Assembly: GCA_945867155.1 (NCBI GenBank)
Contig: CAMBHL010000002.1
Coordinates: 186,001-250,000, forward strand
Source of the DNA: an uncultured Eubacteriaceae bacterium
Lineage (GTDB): Bacteria > Bacillota > Clostridia > Eubacteriales > Eubacteriaceae
Direction: 5' to 3'
DNA length: 64,000 nucleotides
Shown here: positions 10,219-19,437 of the stretch, piece by piece
Position numbering within the stretch: position 1 is the stretch's first letter
Layout of the letters: every line of letters begins with the position of its first letter
The notes under the pieces: model-generated
Databases searched by the model: none
Told to the model about the DNA's origin: nothing
What the model saw: the letters and a program-made list of their open reading frames with translations, nothing else
Translations under genes and position numbers: made by a program

Positions 10219-10293
10219 AATGCCATTATTTTGATTATTTGCATTTAAAAAACAGACAATCGCCGGGCAAAATTTAATAAGGGAGGTTTCTTC

Positions 10294-11046
10294 ATGTCAA
10301 CTCGTTTGCCAAAGAAACAAATGTGGATCGTCGCAGCTTCCTTTGCTGTTGCGATTTGTTTTGGTATTGCGCCGGCAGCCAACGCCATGCACATCATGGA
10401 AGGGTATCTTCCAATAAGCTTGTGTGTGTTCTGGGGTGTCATCGCACTGCCATTCGTTATCTGGGGATTTTTCTCCATTCGGAAGATTGTCGACAATAAC
10501 CGCCGCACCATGCCGCTTTTAGCGATGGCGGGCGCTTTCATCTTTGTCATTTCTTCACTCAAGATTCCGTCAGTCACCGGTTCCTGCTCACACATGACCG
10601 GGACAGGTCTCGGCGCACTTCTCTTCGGGCCGGCAGCTGTTGCCGTTCTCGGGATCATCGTGCTGCTGTTCCAGGCGATTCTGCTGGCTCACGGCGGCCT
10701 GACCACGATCGGCGCCAACTGCTTCTCCATGGCCATCGCAGGGCCTTTCGTGTCCTACGGCCTCTATCAATTAGGCAAGAAGCTCCACTGGAACAAGAAG
10801 GTTAACATCTTCATCGCCTGCACCATCGGGGACTTGTTCACTTACTGCGTTACCTCATTCCAGATGGCATGGGCACACCACAGCAACGTCGGCTTTGCCA
10901 AAGCCATGGTCACCAACATGGCCGTTTACGCTGCAACTCAGGTGCCGCTGGCCATTATCGAAGGTCTGATTTCAATCGTCATCATCCTGGCGCTCGAAAA
11001 CTACGCCACAGATGAAATGAAATCTCTCGGTTTCATTGAAGCATAA
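10294..11046 (+). CDS. cbiM: Cobalt ECF transporter substrate-binding membrane subunit CbiM
   Basis: A 250-residue multi-pass membrane protein. A signal-like segment ends in ANA, after which the chain continues MHIMEGYLP (residues 32-40). That His-containing N terminus is the hallmark of CbiM/NikM, where the freed amino terminus and the His bind the metal. Further signatures include a conserved SCSHMTGTGLGALLFGP stretch. CbiM forms the S unit of the Co2+ ECF importer with CbiN, CbiQ and CbiO, all encoded next. GGGAGG precedes the ATG. The cobalt feeds the corrinoid genes that follow. Confidence 0.95.
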   Translation: MSTRLPKKQMWIVAASFAVAICFGIAPAANAMHIMEGYLPISLCVFWGVIALPFVIWGFFSIRKIVDNNRRTMPLLAMAGAFIFVISSLKIPSVTGSCSHMTGTGLGALLFGPAAVAVLGIIVLLFQAILLAHGGLTTIGANCFSMAIAGPFVSYGLYQLGKKLHWNKKVNIFIACTIGDLFTYCVTSFQMAWAHHSNVGFAKAMVTNMAVYAATQVPLAIIEGLISIVIILALENYATDEMKSLGFIEA

Positions 11047-11060
11047 GGAGAAGAAGTGTT

Positions 11061-11387
11061 ATGAGTAAATCAAACAAACGCACCATTTGGATTTGCATCA
11101 TCGCCTGCATTTTAATCGCGGTTATTCCATTTGCCTACGGGTCAAAACACGGCGCGACCTTCGGCGGCTCAGACGACGCCGGCGGCGAACTGGTCAAGAA
11201 AAATGATTCCAGCTATAAAGTCTGGACAGAACCGATCTTAGAAAAAGCCATCGGCGGCGAACTGCCGGGCGAAGTCGAATCGCTGCTCTTCTGCGTTCAG
11301 ACCGGGATCGGTGTCGGCATCCTGTTCTTCTTCCTCGGCCGTTTTGTGGAACGCAAAAAGCTGGGCAAAGAAGACCAAGAGCTGTAA
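11061..11387 (+). CDS. cbiN: Cobalt transport protein CbiN
   Basis: A 108-residue protein with one transmembrane helix at each end (about residues 7-25 and 78-96) and a soluble loop between, the CbiN topology. GGSDDAGGELVKK and the GVGILFFFLGRFVERKK tail match the family. CbiN is the small auxiliary subunit that works with CbiM for Co2+ capture. Its start lies 14 bp after cbiM with AAGGAG upstream. A hairpin (11411-11441) separates it from cbiQ and could lower expression of the downstream half. Confidence 0.92.
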   Translation: MSKSNKRTIWICIIACILIAVIPFAYGSKHGATFGGSDDAGGELVKKNDSSYKVWTEPILEKAIGGELPGEVESLLFCVQTGIGVGILFFFLGRFVERKKLGKEDQEL

Positions 11388-11410
11388 CACAACGAGAACT
11401 TTTTCAAATA

Positions 11411-11441
11411 AGGCTGGAGGGGGAACCTTCCGGCCTATTTT
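11411..11441 (+). terminator. Intergenic hairpin between cbiN and cbiQ (leaky terminator?)
   Basis: AGGCTGGAGG pairs with the CCTTCCGGCCT arm (G-T pairs tolerated), followed by ATTTTTAT. The U-run is short and interrupted, so partial termination or 3'-end protection of cbiMN RNA is more likely than a full stop. Confidence 0.55.
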
Positions 11442-11479
11442 TATGAAAATTGAAATGATCGAAATTTGAGAGGCTTTAT

Positions 11480-12418
11480 ATGCATTATCAATATCATGTG
11501 ATCTATTTGTTGTGGCTTCTGCCGCCCCTGGCCGTTTTGATTGCAGGGGGCATCCGGAAAGCGTGGATTCACCGTCATGAAGAACACCATCATCACGGGT
11601 TTGGCCACAAACACGGCGAAGGCACCTTGTCCATCGACATGTACGCCTATCATTCCAAGATCGGCAGTTGGAACCCGAAGCTCAAGATCGGTTACGGCCT
11701 TCTGCTCCTTTTAATCTGCCTGATTTCCAATGACCCATACGTTTCATTCGGCATTATTTTTTATACGTTCTTCGTGACGGTCTGCCTCGGCGAACTGGAT
11801 GCCGACCACTACATCGGACTTTTGGGCATTCCCCTCGCGTTCATGATCGCAGGGTCAATTTTTATTCTGTTTAATTTTTCCCACACACCTTTTTCCAATG
11901 CACTGGTCAACATTCCGACTCATTGGGGATACGTCATCATCACCCCTCAGACCGCAAAGGCCACTGTGAATTTGTGGTGCAAGGCCTTCGGTGCGATTTC
12001 CGCCATGTACATGATGTCTTTGTCGACCATGTCCAACGAAATCTTTGGGGTTCTCAGGGATGCCCACTGCCCGAAACTCATCATCGAACTGATGAATATG
12101 ATGTATCGGTTTATCTTTATTCTAATGGACACCCAGCACAGAATGAAAAATTCAGCGGAATCCCGTTTGGGCTACACGACCTTTAAACGGGCCATCTATT
12201 CTTTCGGGAGCACGGCGAGCAACCTCTTCCTCGTTTCGATGAAACGAGGCACGCAGTTTTACGACGCCATGGAAGCGCGGTGCTACAATGGCGATCTGAG
12301 ATTTTTTGAAGAAAAGAAACCGGTCACGAAGCAGCAGCTGTTCTGGGTGATTGTGCCGACGGCTTACTTTGTTTTAGTTTGGGTGATGACCTTCCAAGGA
12401 GTGAATATCAATGTCTAA
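11480..12418 (+). CDS. cbiQ: Cobalt ECF transporter T component CbiQ
   Basis: A 312-residue membrane protein with several helices between residues 70 and 160 and a final helix near the C terminus. A cytoplasmic domain carries the coupling-helix signature EARCYNGDLRFF, the A-R-x-Y/G type motif of EcfT proteins that docks on the ATPase. A His-rich run (about residues 34-50, HHHHGFGHKHGEG) sits after the first hydrophobic segment and may gather metal. It forms the scaffold between CbiM and CbiO. The gene ends inside cbiO (8-bp overlap). Confidence 0.92.
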   Translation: MHYQYHVIYLLWLLPPLAVLIAGGIRKAWIHRHEEHHHHGFGHKHGEGTLSIDMYAYHSKIGSWNPKLKIGYGLLLLLICLISNDPYVSFGIIFYTFFVTVCLGELDADHYIGLLGIPLAFMIAGSIFILFNFSHTPFSNALVNIPTHWGYVIITPQTAKATVNLWCKAFGAISAMYMMSLSTMSNEIFGVLRDAHCPKLIIELMNMMYRFIFILMDTQHRMKNSAESRLGYTTFKRAIYSFGSTASNLFLVSMKRGTQFYDAMEARCYNGDLRFFEEKKPVTKQQLFWVIVPTAYFVLVWVMTFQGVNINV

Positions 12419-13262
12419 TGAAGCAATTTTAAGGATTAAAGATTTAAAATACACCTATTCCGGCGGTGACCATCAGGCGTTAAAGGGGATTAGCCTCGAC
12501 GTCATGCCAGGAGAACGGATCTGCATTGTCGGGAATAACGGGGCGGGAAAATCTACGTTTTTCTTAAACGTTAACGGGGTACTCCATCCCGATTCCGGCG
12601 AAATTTATTTCAAGGGCCAGAAAGTTGAAGACAACCGGGCTTCTCTTAACGAGCTGCGCCGGGGCGTCGGCATCGTCTTTCAGGACGCCGACAACCAGAT
12701 CATCGCTTCGACCGTCATGGGCGAAGTGTCCTTCGGTCCGATTAACCTCGGCCTGGACGATGACGAGGTCGAAAAGCGCGTTGACGAAGCCCTCACAGAA
12801 ATGAACCTGTCCGAATTCAAGCACCGGGCGCCCCATTACTGCAGCGGCGGGGAAAAGAAGCGCATCACCATTGCGGACATCATCGCCATGCATTCAGAAG
12901 TCATCATTTTCGACGAACCGACAGCGGCTCTGGACCCGCTCAACGCCAAAATGCTCGAAGAAGCGCTGACAAAACTCGCCGATCAGCACAAGACGCTCCT
13001 GATTTCCACCCACGATATGGATTTTGCCTATCGCTGGGCGCAGAAACTTGTGGTCTTTTCTGATGGCCAGATCATCGCGACAGGCACTCCGGTGGAAGTG
13101 CTCACGAATGAAGCGGTCTGTGAACAAGCCAATTTGAGAAAGCCGATGCTGATGCGCGTTTACGAAGACATGGTCAAGCACGGCATCGCGCCGGACGACA
13201 AAGCCTATCCCCAGGATGTGGCCGCCTTTGATCACTGGCTTGAAAGTATCAAAGCTTCTTAA
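12411..13262 (+). CDS. cbiO: Cobalt ECF transporter ATPase CbiO
   Basis: A 283-residue ABC ATPase. It shows Walker A GNNGAGKST, Q-loop VFQDADNQI, signature CSGGEKKR, Walker B VIIFDEPTAALD and switch STHDMDF. The Q-loop sequence DADNQ is typical of ECF energising subunits. It hydrolyses ATP to power Co2+ import through CbiMNQ. Eight bp overlap with cbiQ suggests coupled translation. No clear terminator follows; 13263-13404 carries only a weak promoter candidate before cbiA. Confidence 0.95.
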   Translation: MSNEAILRIKDLKYTYSGGDHQALKGISLDVMPGERICIVGNNGAGKSTFFLNVNGVLHPDSGEIYFKGQKVEDNRASLNELRRGVGIVFQDADNQIIASTVMGEVSFGPINLGLDDDEVEKRVDEALTEMNLSEFKHRAPHYCSGGEKKRITIADIIAMHSEVIIFDEPTAALDPLNAKMLEEALTKLADQHKTLLISTHDMDFAYRWAQKLVVFSDGQIIATGTPVEVLTNEAVCEQANLRKPMLMRVYEDMVKHGIAPDDKAYPQDVAAFDHWLESIKAS

Positions 13263-13336
13263 AAAAAGATCATTTCAAGTAAAGAATGCGCTCTTGAACT
13301 GCTAAAAAATATCTCTCTCTATGATTTAAAATCAGT

Positions 13337-13342
13337 TATAAT
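13337..13342 (+). promoter_or_regulatory. Possible -10 element before cbiA
   Basis: A perfect TATAAT 62 bp ahead of the cbiA start, but the region 17 bases upstream (TCTCTC) does not resemble a -35. It may support a secondary start within the corrinoid cluster. Confidence 0.3.
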
Positions 13343-13404
13343 ACTACAAGTAGGGGTTTATGTTTGAAGAAATAGAAGCAATAGAGCGCTTGAGAGGAGA
13401 CAAT

Positions 13405-14784
13405 ATGCACGGATTGATGTTAGCAGGAACCAGCAGCAATGTTGGCAAAACGACGGCGACCATGGGACTGATGGCGGCTTTTAAAGCCAAAGGCTGCCAT
13501 GTGCTTCCCGCCAAAACCGGCCCGGATTACATCGATCCGATGTTTCACCAGTTTGTGACCGATGAGCCGTCTGTCAACCTGGATACGTGGATCGTGAGTC
13601 CGGAAAGGATCAAGACCCTGTTTTACCGCCGCCTGAAAGAAACGGACCTGGCCATTGTCGAAGGGGTCATGGGACTGTACGACGGCAATGTATCCGGAAG
13701 TGAAGACGGCTCGTCGGCTTTTTTGGCCAAAACTCTGGGACTGCCGGTGTTTCTCATCATCGACGGCCGGGGCATGGCCATGTCTGCGGCGGCGCTGGTC
13801 ATGGGCTACGTGAATTTCGATCCCGAAGTACACATCGCCGGCGTGATCGTCAACCGCATCAAATCCCAGACCCATTTTGAACTTTTAAAAAACGCCATTG
13901 AGACGCACACCGGGGTTCCCTGTGTGGGCTGGATCCCCGAAGATCCGGCTTTAACCGTCGGCTCCCGGCATCTGGGGCTGATTCCCGCGGACGAACTGCC
14001 GAAGCTGAAGGAAACGGTTCGGCGCGCCGGCGAGTTGACGGCCGCCCACGTCGATCTGGACCGGATGCTTGAATACGCGGAGATCACGCCGCAAACCGGT
14101 GCAGCCGATCCCTTTGCCGCCCAAGCCGGGCGCTTTTCGGATCTCACCGTTGGCGTCGCATGGGACCCGGCTTTTAATTTTTATTACCACGACAATTTCA
14201 CGGCCTTGAAAACGCTGGGCGTGAAGCTTGTGCCTTTCAGTCCCCTCAAGGACAAAGGGGTGCCGGAGAATATCGACGCCCTGTACATTGGCGGCGGCTT
14301 TCCGGAAGTGTTCGGACAGGCCTTCAGCGACAACCAGGCCATGCGCCGGGACATCAAGGCGAAGCTCGAGGCCGGGCTGCCCTGCTTTGCCGAATGCGGC
14401 GGGCTCATGGTCCTCACGGATTCTCTGCAGAATAAGGACGGCCGGCGCTATGACGGCATCGGTTTTCTGCCGGCAAAAACAGTGATGACGAAGCGGCTCC
14501 AGCATTTCGGCTACGTCACCGTCTCCGCACAGTTAGACGGCCGGGAATTTGAGTTCAGAGCCCACGAGTTTCACCACAGCCGGGTGGAAGCGTCCGACGC
14601 CATTCCGGAGATCTACCGGATTACCAAGGTGAAAAACCAGTCGGTCGAACATTGGCGCGGTGGGTATGTCAAAAGCCACACCCTGGCGGGCTATCCCCAT
14701 CTGCATTTCTATGCGGAGGGGGCTGATGAATTTCTGATCGCCCTGCTCGAAAAAGCACAGCAAATCAAGGAGGCTGGTAAGTGA
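13405..14784 (+). CDS. cbiA: Cobyrinate a,c-diamide synthase
   Basis: A 459-residue glutamine amidotransferase of the CobB/CbiA family. The N-terminal dethiobiotin-synthetase-like domain begins MHGLMLAGTSSNVGKTTATM (P-loop). The C-terminal class I-like amidotransferase has GGGFPEVF and AECGGLMVL with the nucleophile Cys. It amidates the a and c carboxylates of cobyrinate using ATP and glutamine. I chose this ATG because GAGAGGAGA lies just before it; a frame start 15 codons upstream lacks such a site. It ends in a GTGA overlap with pduX. Confidence 0.94.
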   Translation: MHGLMLAGTSSNVGKTTATMGLMAAFKAKGCHVLPAKTGPDYIDPMFHQFVTDEPSVNLDTWIVSPERIKTLFYRRLKETDLAIVEGVMGLYDGNVSGSEDGSSAFLAKTLGLPVFLIIDGRGMAMSAAALVMGYVNFDPEVHIAGVIVNRIKSQTHFELLKNAIETHTGVPCVGWIPEDPALTVGSRHLGLIPADELPKLKETVRRAGELTAAHVDLDRMLEYAEITPQTGAADPFAAQAGRFSDLTVGVAWDPAFNFYYHDNFTALKTLGVKLVPFSPLKDKGVPENIDALYIGGGFPEVFGQAFSDNQAMRRDIKAKLEAGLPCFAECGGLMVLTDSLQNKDGRRYDGIGFLPAKTVMTKRLQHFGYVTVSAQLDGREFEFRAHEFHHSRVEASDAIPEIYRITKVKNQSVEHWRGGYVKSHTLAGYPHLHFYAEGADEFLIALLEKAQQIKEAGK

Positions 14785-15662
14785 GGCGCCTGATGGTCCG
14801 GGCTCCTGGATCCTGCGGCGAATGGATCCAGGGGGTTTACCAGAACCGTCCCTGCCTGGTCTCCTGTCCCATCGATTTATACGCGACGGTGACCATTACG
14901 GATGAAGGAACCGGCCGGCGGATTCCGCCCAAGGCCAGACAGCTGGCCGAACATTTTCTGTGGCGCTACGGCCTGTCGGAGCGAACCCTCCGTTCAGTGG
15001 ACATCGCGTTGTCTTCGCAGATCCCCCGGGGCAAAGGCATGGCGAGCAGCACGGCAGATCTCGCCGCTCTCGCCGCCGCTCTGGGCTATTTTTTTGACAT
15101 GCCCCTGGAACCCGAGGAAATCGCGAAACTCTGCATCGCCGTGGAACCGTCGGACAACATCATGTATCCAGACAGCAACCTTTTTGATTTTGTCGACGGC
15201 GGCGTGCTGAAGCAGTTCGATCATCCAGCTTTGGCGTCCGTGCTGATCCTCGACTTCAAGGGGGCGGTGGACACGGTGGGCTTTAAAGGCCAGCGGGAAA
15301 TTTACACCCCGGAGGACTGCCGGTCTTTCCGCACCATTGTCCGCATGTTCCAGCGGGGCATGGCCCAACAGAACCTCCAGATGATCGGCAACGCTACCAC
15401 CCGGTCGGCCATGCTCAATCAAAAGGTGCTGGCTAAGCCTCATCTGCCTCTGCTCATCGATTTGAGCAGCCGCTACGGCGGGGCAGGCTTGGTCATCGGC
15501 CACAGCGGCACGGTAGTAGGGATTCTCCACACGCCAGGAGAGCTGGATCAGGAAGGCTTTATAAATGCCCTGTTTCAGCAGATCCCAAGGGAAGCAGTCG
15601 ATCATATTTTTAACCAGCATATTATCTCCGGCGGCGTTGAGCTGCTGTGCAACGAATTTTAA
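14781..15662 (+). CDS. pduX: L-threonine kinase (PduX-like GHMP kinase)
   Basis: A 293-residue GHMP-superfamily kinase. The N-terminal RAPGSCGEWIQG substrate motif and the ATP loop PRGKGMASSTADLAAL are visible, and the C terminus has SGGVELL. PduX makes L-threonine phosphate from threonine, which CobD (33556-34608) then decarboxylates to the aminopropanol phosphate linker of B12. The GTG start overlaps the cbiA stop and has a full AAGGAGG seven bases upstream. Context inside the B12 cluster favours PduX over other GHMP kinases. Confidence 0.87.
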   Translation: MRRLMVRAPGSCGEWIQGVYQNRPCLVSCPIDLYATVTITDEGTGRRIPPKARQLAEHFLWRYGLSERTLRSVDIALSSQIPRGKGMASSTADLAALAAALGYFFDMPLEPEEIAKLCIAVEPSDNIMYPDSNLFDFVDGGVLKQFDHPALASVLILDFKGAVDTVGFKGQREIYTPEDCRSFRTIVRMFQRGMAQQNLQMIGNATTRSAMLNQKVLAKPHLPLLIDLSSRYGGAGLVIGHSGTVVGILHTPGELDQEGFINALFQQIPREAVDHIFNQHIISGGVELLCNEF

Positions 15663-15685
15663 TTTAAGAAAGAAAGAGGAAGCGT

Positions 15686-16327
15686 ATGCGTCAATACATC
15701 AACGAACCCCATGAAATCGAAAAGAAGAGTTTTGAAATTATCGGGCGGGAACTGGGCAGTATCCATTTTTCCGAAGAAACCGACAGCATTGTCAAACGGG
15801 TCATTCACACCACAGCGGACTTTGAATACGCCCGGCTCATCGAATTTAAAAACAACGCGGTGGAACGGGGCCTCGAAGCCCTCAAGGCCGGCAAGCACAT
15901 TTACGCCGACACCGGGATGATCAAAGCGGCCATCAACAGCCGCGCCCTGGAAATGCAGCACATCGACGTGATGAACTTCGTCCATGACGAAGATGTCATC
16001 GCCGAAGCCAAAAAGCGCGGGGTGACCCGTTCGACAGTGGCCATGGAAAAGGCTGTCAACCGGGACGACGTGTCCATCTTCGCCATCGGCAATGCGCCTA
16101 CTGCCCTTTACCGCCTTATCGATCTGATCAAAGGCGGCGCGCCGAAGCCGGATTTAATCATCGGGGCCCCCATTGGCTTTGTGGGCGCGGCGGAATCTAA
16201 AAAGGCGTTGGACGAACTTGACCCGTACGATATTCCGTACATCCGCATCAACGGCCGTAAAGGCGGCAGTCCAGTGGTCGGCGCGATCATGAACGCGCTT
16301 TTGTATCGATTGGGAAGGGATTGGTAA
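15686..16327 (+). CDS. cbiC: Cobalt-precorrin-8 methylmutase
   Basis: A 213-residue protein of the CbiC/CobH family, usual length. It contains HTTADFEYA near residue 37, TGMIKAAI, VAIGNAPTAL-like (IFAIGNAPTALYRL) and APIGFVGAAESK, all characteristic. The enzyme shifts the C-11 methyl to C-12, giving cobyrinate. It begins 23 bp after pduX with AAAGAGGAAG as ribosome site, and ends 5 bp before cbiL. Confidence 0.95.
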   Translation: MRQYINEPHEIEKKSFEIIGRELGSIHFSEETDSIVKRVIHTTADFEYARLIEFKNNAVERGLEALKAGKHIYADTGMIKAAINSRALEMQHIDVMNFVHDEDVIAEAKKRGVTRSTVAMEKAVNRDDVSIFAIGNAPTALYRLIDLIKGGAPKPDLIIGAPIGFVGAAESKKALDELDPYDIPYIRINGRKGGSPVVGAIMNALLYRLGRDW

Positions 16328-16332
16328 AGACG

Positions 16333-17058
16333 ATGGATCAGAAAACAAAAGGCAAACTCTACGGCATCGGTGTCGGCCCCGGCGATCCGGAACTTTTGAC
16401 CGTCAAAGCGGTCAAGGCGATCGAAAGCGCGGATATCATCATCAGCCCGACCAAAAAAATGGGCAAGCCGAGTATCGCGCTGCGCATCGCGGACCCGTAC
16501 ATCAATCCGGAAACGGAACTCGTGATCATGGACTTTCCGATGCTGTCTTTATCCGAAGAACGGGATAAGCTCGAAGCCCAGTGGGGTGAAAACGCCGATC
16601 AGATTCAGAAAATGCTCGATGACGGGAAGACCGCCGTGTTTTTGACCCTTGGCGACCCGATGGTGTACTCGACGTATTCCTACGTCATGAAATTTCTTCT
16701 GGACCGGGGCATGGCCGTCGAAACGATTTCCGGCGTGCCCTCGTTCTGCAGTTTGGCCGCACATCTGAACCTGCCTTTGACTCAGGGGGAAGAATCCCTG
16801 GGCATTGTCGGCATGACTCAGCCTGAAGCGGAAGTGAACGCCGTACTGGATGCCCATCAGAACATCGTCGTCATGAAGGTTTCCGCCAACGCCAAAGGCC
16901 TGGCCGAAGCCCTCAAGAAACGCCATTTGGAAAATCACTTTGTGATGATTTCCAATATCGGCATGGCAAACGAAAAAGTCACCCGGAATATCGAAGATTT
17001 GGAAGGCAAGGTGCCGTATTTATCTACGGTGCTGATTAAAAAGCAAAATGAAGCGTGA
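16333..17058 (+). CDS. cbiL: Cobalt-factor II / precorrin-2 C20-methyltransferase
   Basis: A 241-residue SAM-dependent tetrapyrrole methylase. It has the N-terminal GIGVGPGDPELLTVKAV loop, the VFLTLGDPMVYSTYSY central motif and SGVPSFCSLAA. It adds a methyl group at C-20, the first ring methylation committed to corrinoids after precorrin-2. I chose ATG 16333, five bases after the cbiC stop, with AAGGGA upstream at a longish 12 bases; an in-frame TTG at 16321 is the alternative. Its end overlaps cbiD by 11 bp. Confidence 0.93.
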   Translation: MDQKTKGKLYGIGVGPGDPELLTVKAVKAIESADIIISPTKKMGKPSIALRIADPYINPETELVIMDFPMLSLSEERDKLEAQWGENADQIQKMLDDGKTAVFLTLGDPMVYSTYSYVMKFLLDRGMAVETISGVPSFCSLAAHLNLPLTQGEESLGIVGMTQPEAEVNAVLDAHQNIVVMKVSANAKGLAEALKKRHLENHFVMISNIGMANEKVTRNIEDLEGKVPYLSTVLIKKQNEA

Positions 17059-18196
17059 TGAAATCAAGCATCCCCTGAAGCGCTACGTCGAAAAGGGCAA
17101 CAAGCGGATGCGCTACGGCTACACGACAGGGTCCTGTGCCACCGCCGCGTCGAAAGCGGCGGCGGTGATGCTGCTGTCGGGCCAGACACTGGAAACGATA
17201 GACATCAGTACCCCAAAGGGATGGGACTTGACCATCGATCTCTTTGACTGCAGAATCTTGGATCAAACGGCTTCCTGCGCCGTCGTCAAGGATGCCGGAG
17301 ACGATCCGGATGTGACCGACGGCATGCGGGTGTACGCCAGCGTAAAACTGACCAACACCCCCGGTGTCACGTTCAAGCGCGGCAAAGGCCTGGGTCTGGT
17401 GACCCTTCCGGGACTGTCCATTCCGCCGGGAGAGCCGGCCATTAACCCGACACCTCGGAAAATGATGCGCCGGGAGCTGGCGGCTGTGGCATCGCAATTC
17501 GATTACGACGGCGGCTTTGAAGTGACAATTTCCCTGCCTGACGGCGAAACCCTGGCCAAACGGACTTTCAATCCGAAACTCGGCGTCGAAGGGGGCCTGT
17601 CCATCATCGGCACGACCGGCATCGTCACGCCGATGAGCGAAGAATCCCTCAAGGCGTCGATGCGGCTGGAACTTTCGGTCTTAAAAGAAAAAGGTTTTCG
17701 GGACATTCTCTTTGTACCGGGCAATTACGGTGCGGACTTTGCCGCCGAACTGGGGCTTAAGGCCGACCGCATGGTCAAGATCAGCAATTTTGTCGGCTAC
17801 ATGTTCGAACAGGCCGAAAAAATGCAGATCAAACGCATTTTATTTGTGGGCCATCTGGGCAAGATGGTGAAGGTCGCCGGGGGCATTTTCCAGACCCATT
17901 CCTCCTTTGCCGACGCCAGAATGGATATCCTGACCGCCCAGGCCGCCTGTATGGGCGCCGATCAGCGCTGCGCCGAACGGCTCATGGCGTGCACGACAAC
18001 CGACGACGCCGTCGAAGTCCTTCAGGATTGCGGGTTTGGCCGGGATTATTTCGACCGTCTCGCCGAACGGGTCAAATGGCGCTGCGAACGCAAAGTGTAT
18101 CAGAACATCGCAGTAGAAGTCGTGCTCTTCAGCCGGAAGCATGGGCTCCTCGGCAAGTCTGAAAACGCTGAAGAATTCGAGGCCTTATTCAAATGA
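17048..18196 (+). CDS. cbiD: Cobalt-precorrin-5B C1-methyltransferase
   Basis: A 382-residue CbiD with the family opening RYGYTTGSCATAASKAAA near residue 22, then NPTPRKMM, GIVTPMSEES and VGHLGKMVKVAGGIF. CbiD acts only in the anaerobic, cobalt-early route, methylating C-1 during ring contraction, so it helps fix the pathway type. It starts inside cbiL and ends in an ATGA overlap with cbiE. Confidence 0.95.
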   Translation: MKRDEIKHPLKRYVEKGNKRMRYGYTTGSCATAASKAAAVMLLSGQTLETIDISTPKGWDLTIDLFDCRILDQTASCAVVKDAGDDPDVTDGMRVYASVKLTNTPGVTFKRGKGLGLVTLPGLSIPPGEPAINPTPRKMMRRELAAVASQFDYDGGFEVTISLPDGETLAKRTFNPKLGVEGGLSIIGTTGIVTPMSEESLKASMRLELSVLKEKGFRDILFVPGNYGADFAAELGLKADRMVKISNFVGYMFEQAEKMQIKRILFVGHLGKMVKVAGGIFQTHSSFADARMDILTAQAACMGADQRCAERLMACTTTDDAVEVLQDCGFGRDYFDRLAERVKWRCERKVYQNIAVEVVLFSRKHGLLGKSENAEEFEALFK

Positions 18197-18843
18197 ACGA
18201 CAAAGAAAGAAAATACGAAACCCTGACTGTTGCGAGTCTCGGCCCGGGCAATCCGAAGTACATTCTGCCCGCCGCGATGCAGGCCATTGAAGCGGCCGAA
18301 GTCGTTGCCTGCGGACAGCGTCATCTGGAAAGCTTTGACGCATCAGGCAAAGACGTTCACATTATCGGAACCGGAGGCGAAAAACTCTCGGCGGTCATGG
18401 CCGAAATCAAAGCCGTTTATCCCTACAAAAAGACGGTGCTGGTGGTCTCCGGGGACTGCGGCTTTTACAGCCTGCTCCGCTACGCGGGCAAAGTGATTGG
18501 CAAAACGCACATCAAAGCAATTCCCGGGGTTTCGTCCCTGACTTATTTTTTTGCGAAACTCGGCCGGCCGTGGCAGGACGCCGCGCTGATCAGCCTTCAC
18601 GGCAGGGATCAGGATTTAATCGGCTGTGTGAGACGCCACGGCGTTGTCGGCGTCCTGACGGATAATGTCCACAACGCCACCTACATCGCGAAGCAGTTAA
18701 AAGCAAACGGCCTGACGGAAAAGGTGCTCTACGTCGGAGAAGATTTGTCTTATCCGGAGGAACGCATTTCCAGATTAAGTGTAGAGGAGGGACTGACATT
18801 CGAAGAAAGAGGCATGTCAGTCGTCATTGTATCAGATGAGTGA
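18193..18843 (+). CDS. cbiE: Cobalt-precorrin-7 C5-methyltransferase
   Basis: A 216-residue tetrapyrrole methylase: GPGNPKYILPAAMQAI at the N terminus, VVSGDCGFYSLL in the middle, and PGVSSLTYFFAKLGRPWQD. CbiE methylates C-5. In many bacteria it is fused to CbiT as CobL; here the two are separate but overlapping genes. Four-base ATGA overlap with cbiD points to coupled translation. Confidence 0.94.
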   Translation: MNDKERKYETLTVASLGPGNPKYILPAAMQAIEAAEVVACGQRHLESFDASGKDVHIIGTGGEKLSAVMAEIKAVYPYKKTVLVVSGDCGFYSLLRYAGKVIGKTHIKAIPGVSSLTYFFAKLGRPWQDAALISLHGRDQDLIGCVRRHGVVGVLTDNVHNATYIAKQLKANGLTEKVLYVGEDLSYPEERISRLSVEEGLTFEERGMSVVIVSDE

Positions 18844-19414
18844 AATAGCAGGATATCAAGATGACCGGTACGTGCGCGGCAAGGCGCCGATGACCAAGCG
18901 GGAAATCCGCATTTTGACCATCGCGTTTCTGGACATTCAGCCGGAGGATGTGGTTGTCGATATCGGCGCCGGCACCGGAGGCATCACGATGGAAGCCGCC
19001 CACGCGGCTTCCCGCGGCAAAGTGTACGCTGTCGAGGGCAAGGCCGAAGCCCAGACGCTGATTCTTGAAAATAAGAAAAAATTCGGCGCAGAAGCCGTGA
19101 CGCTGATCCCGGGACAGGCCCCGGAAGCCCTGGCAGAAATCCCGGAAGCCGTGGATAAAATTGTCGTCGGGGGAACCGGCGGCCAAATGGAAGAAATTTT
19201 CAAATGGGCCAAAGCGCATCTGCGCGCCGGCGGCAAAATCAATGCCAATTTCATCACTCTGGAAAACGCGGCCAGGGCGCGGGTTTTAATGTCCCAGTAT
19301 TTTACAGACGTTGAAGTCGTCGAAATCGGCGTGAGCCGGGGAAGAAAAGTCGGCGGCCTGACGATGATGACCGCTCAGAATCCGGTGTATTTGATCACCG
19401 CGGCCCAGCCGTGA
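18836..19414 (+). CDS. cbiT: Cobalt-precorrin-6B C15-methyltransferase (decarboxylating)
   Basis: A 192-residue class I SAM methyltransferase with the motif VVVDIGAGTGGITMEAA and a conserved lead-in RGKAPMTKREIR. CbiT methylates C-15 and removes the C-12 acetate carboxyl. The ATG at 18836 overlaps the end of cbiE by 8 bp; an in-frame TTG at 18827 is possible. No strong ribosome site is seen, so translation is probably coupled to cbiE. Confidence 0.92.
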   Translation: MSEIAGYQDDRYVRGKAPMTKREIRILTIAFLDIQPEDVVVDIGAGTGGITMEAAHAASRGKVYAVEGKAEAQTLILENKKKFGAEAVTLIPGQAPEALAEIPEAVDKIVVGGTGGQMEEIFKWAKAHLRAGGKINANFITLENAARARVLMSQYFTDVEVVEIGVSRGRKVGGLTMMTAQNPVYLITAAQP

Positions 19415-19437
19415 GCGAACAGAAGAGAGATGAAAGC

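Noticed and set aside
10007..10293. Cobalamin riboswitch before cbiM
   Set aside because: No B12-box core (GCCACTG-like) and only about 115 bases of leader, too short for the full aptamer. A covariance search would settle it.
11580..11635. His-rich run in CbiQ as a separate metal-binding protein
   Set aside because: It is in frame within cbiQ and lies after the first hydrophobic segment; no start site supports an independent gene.
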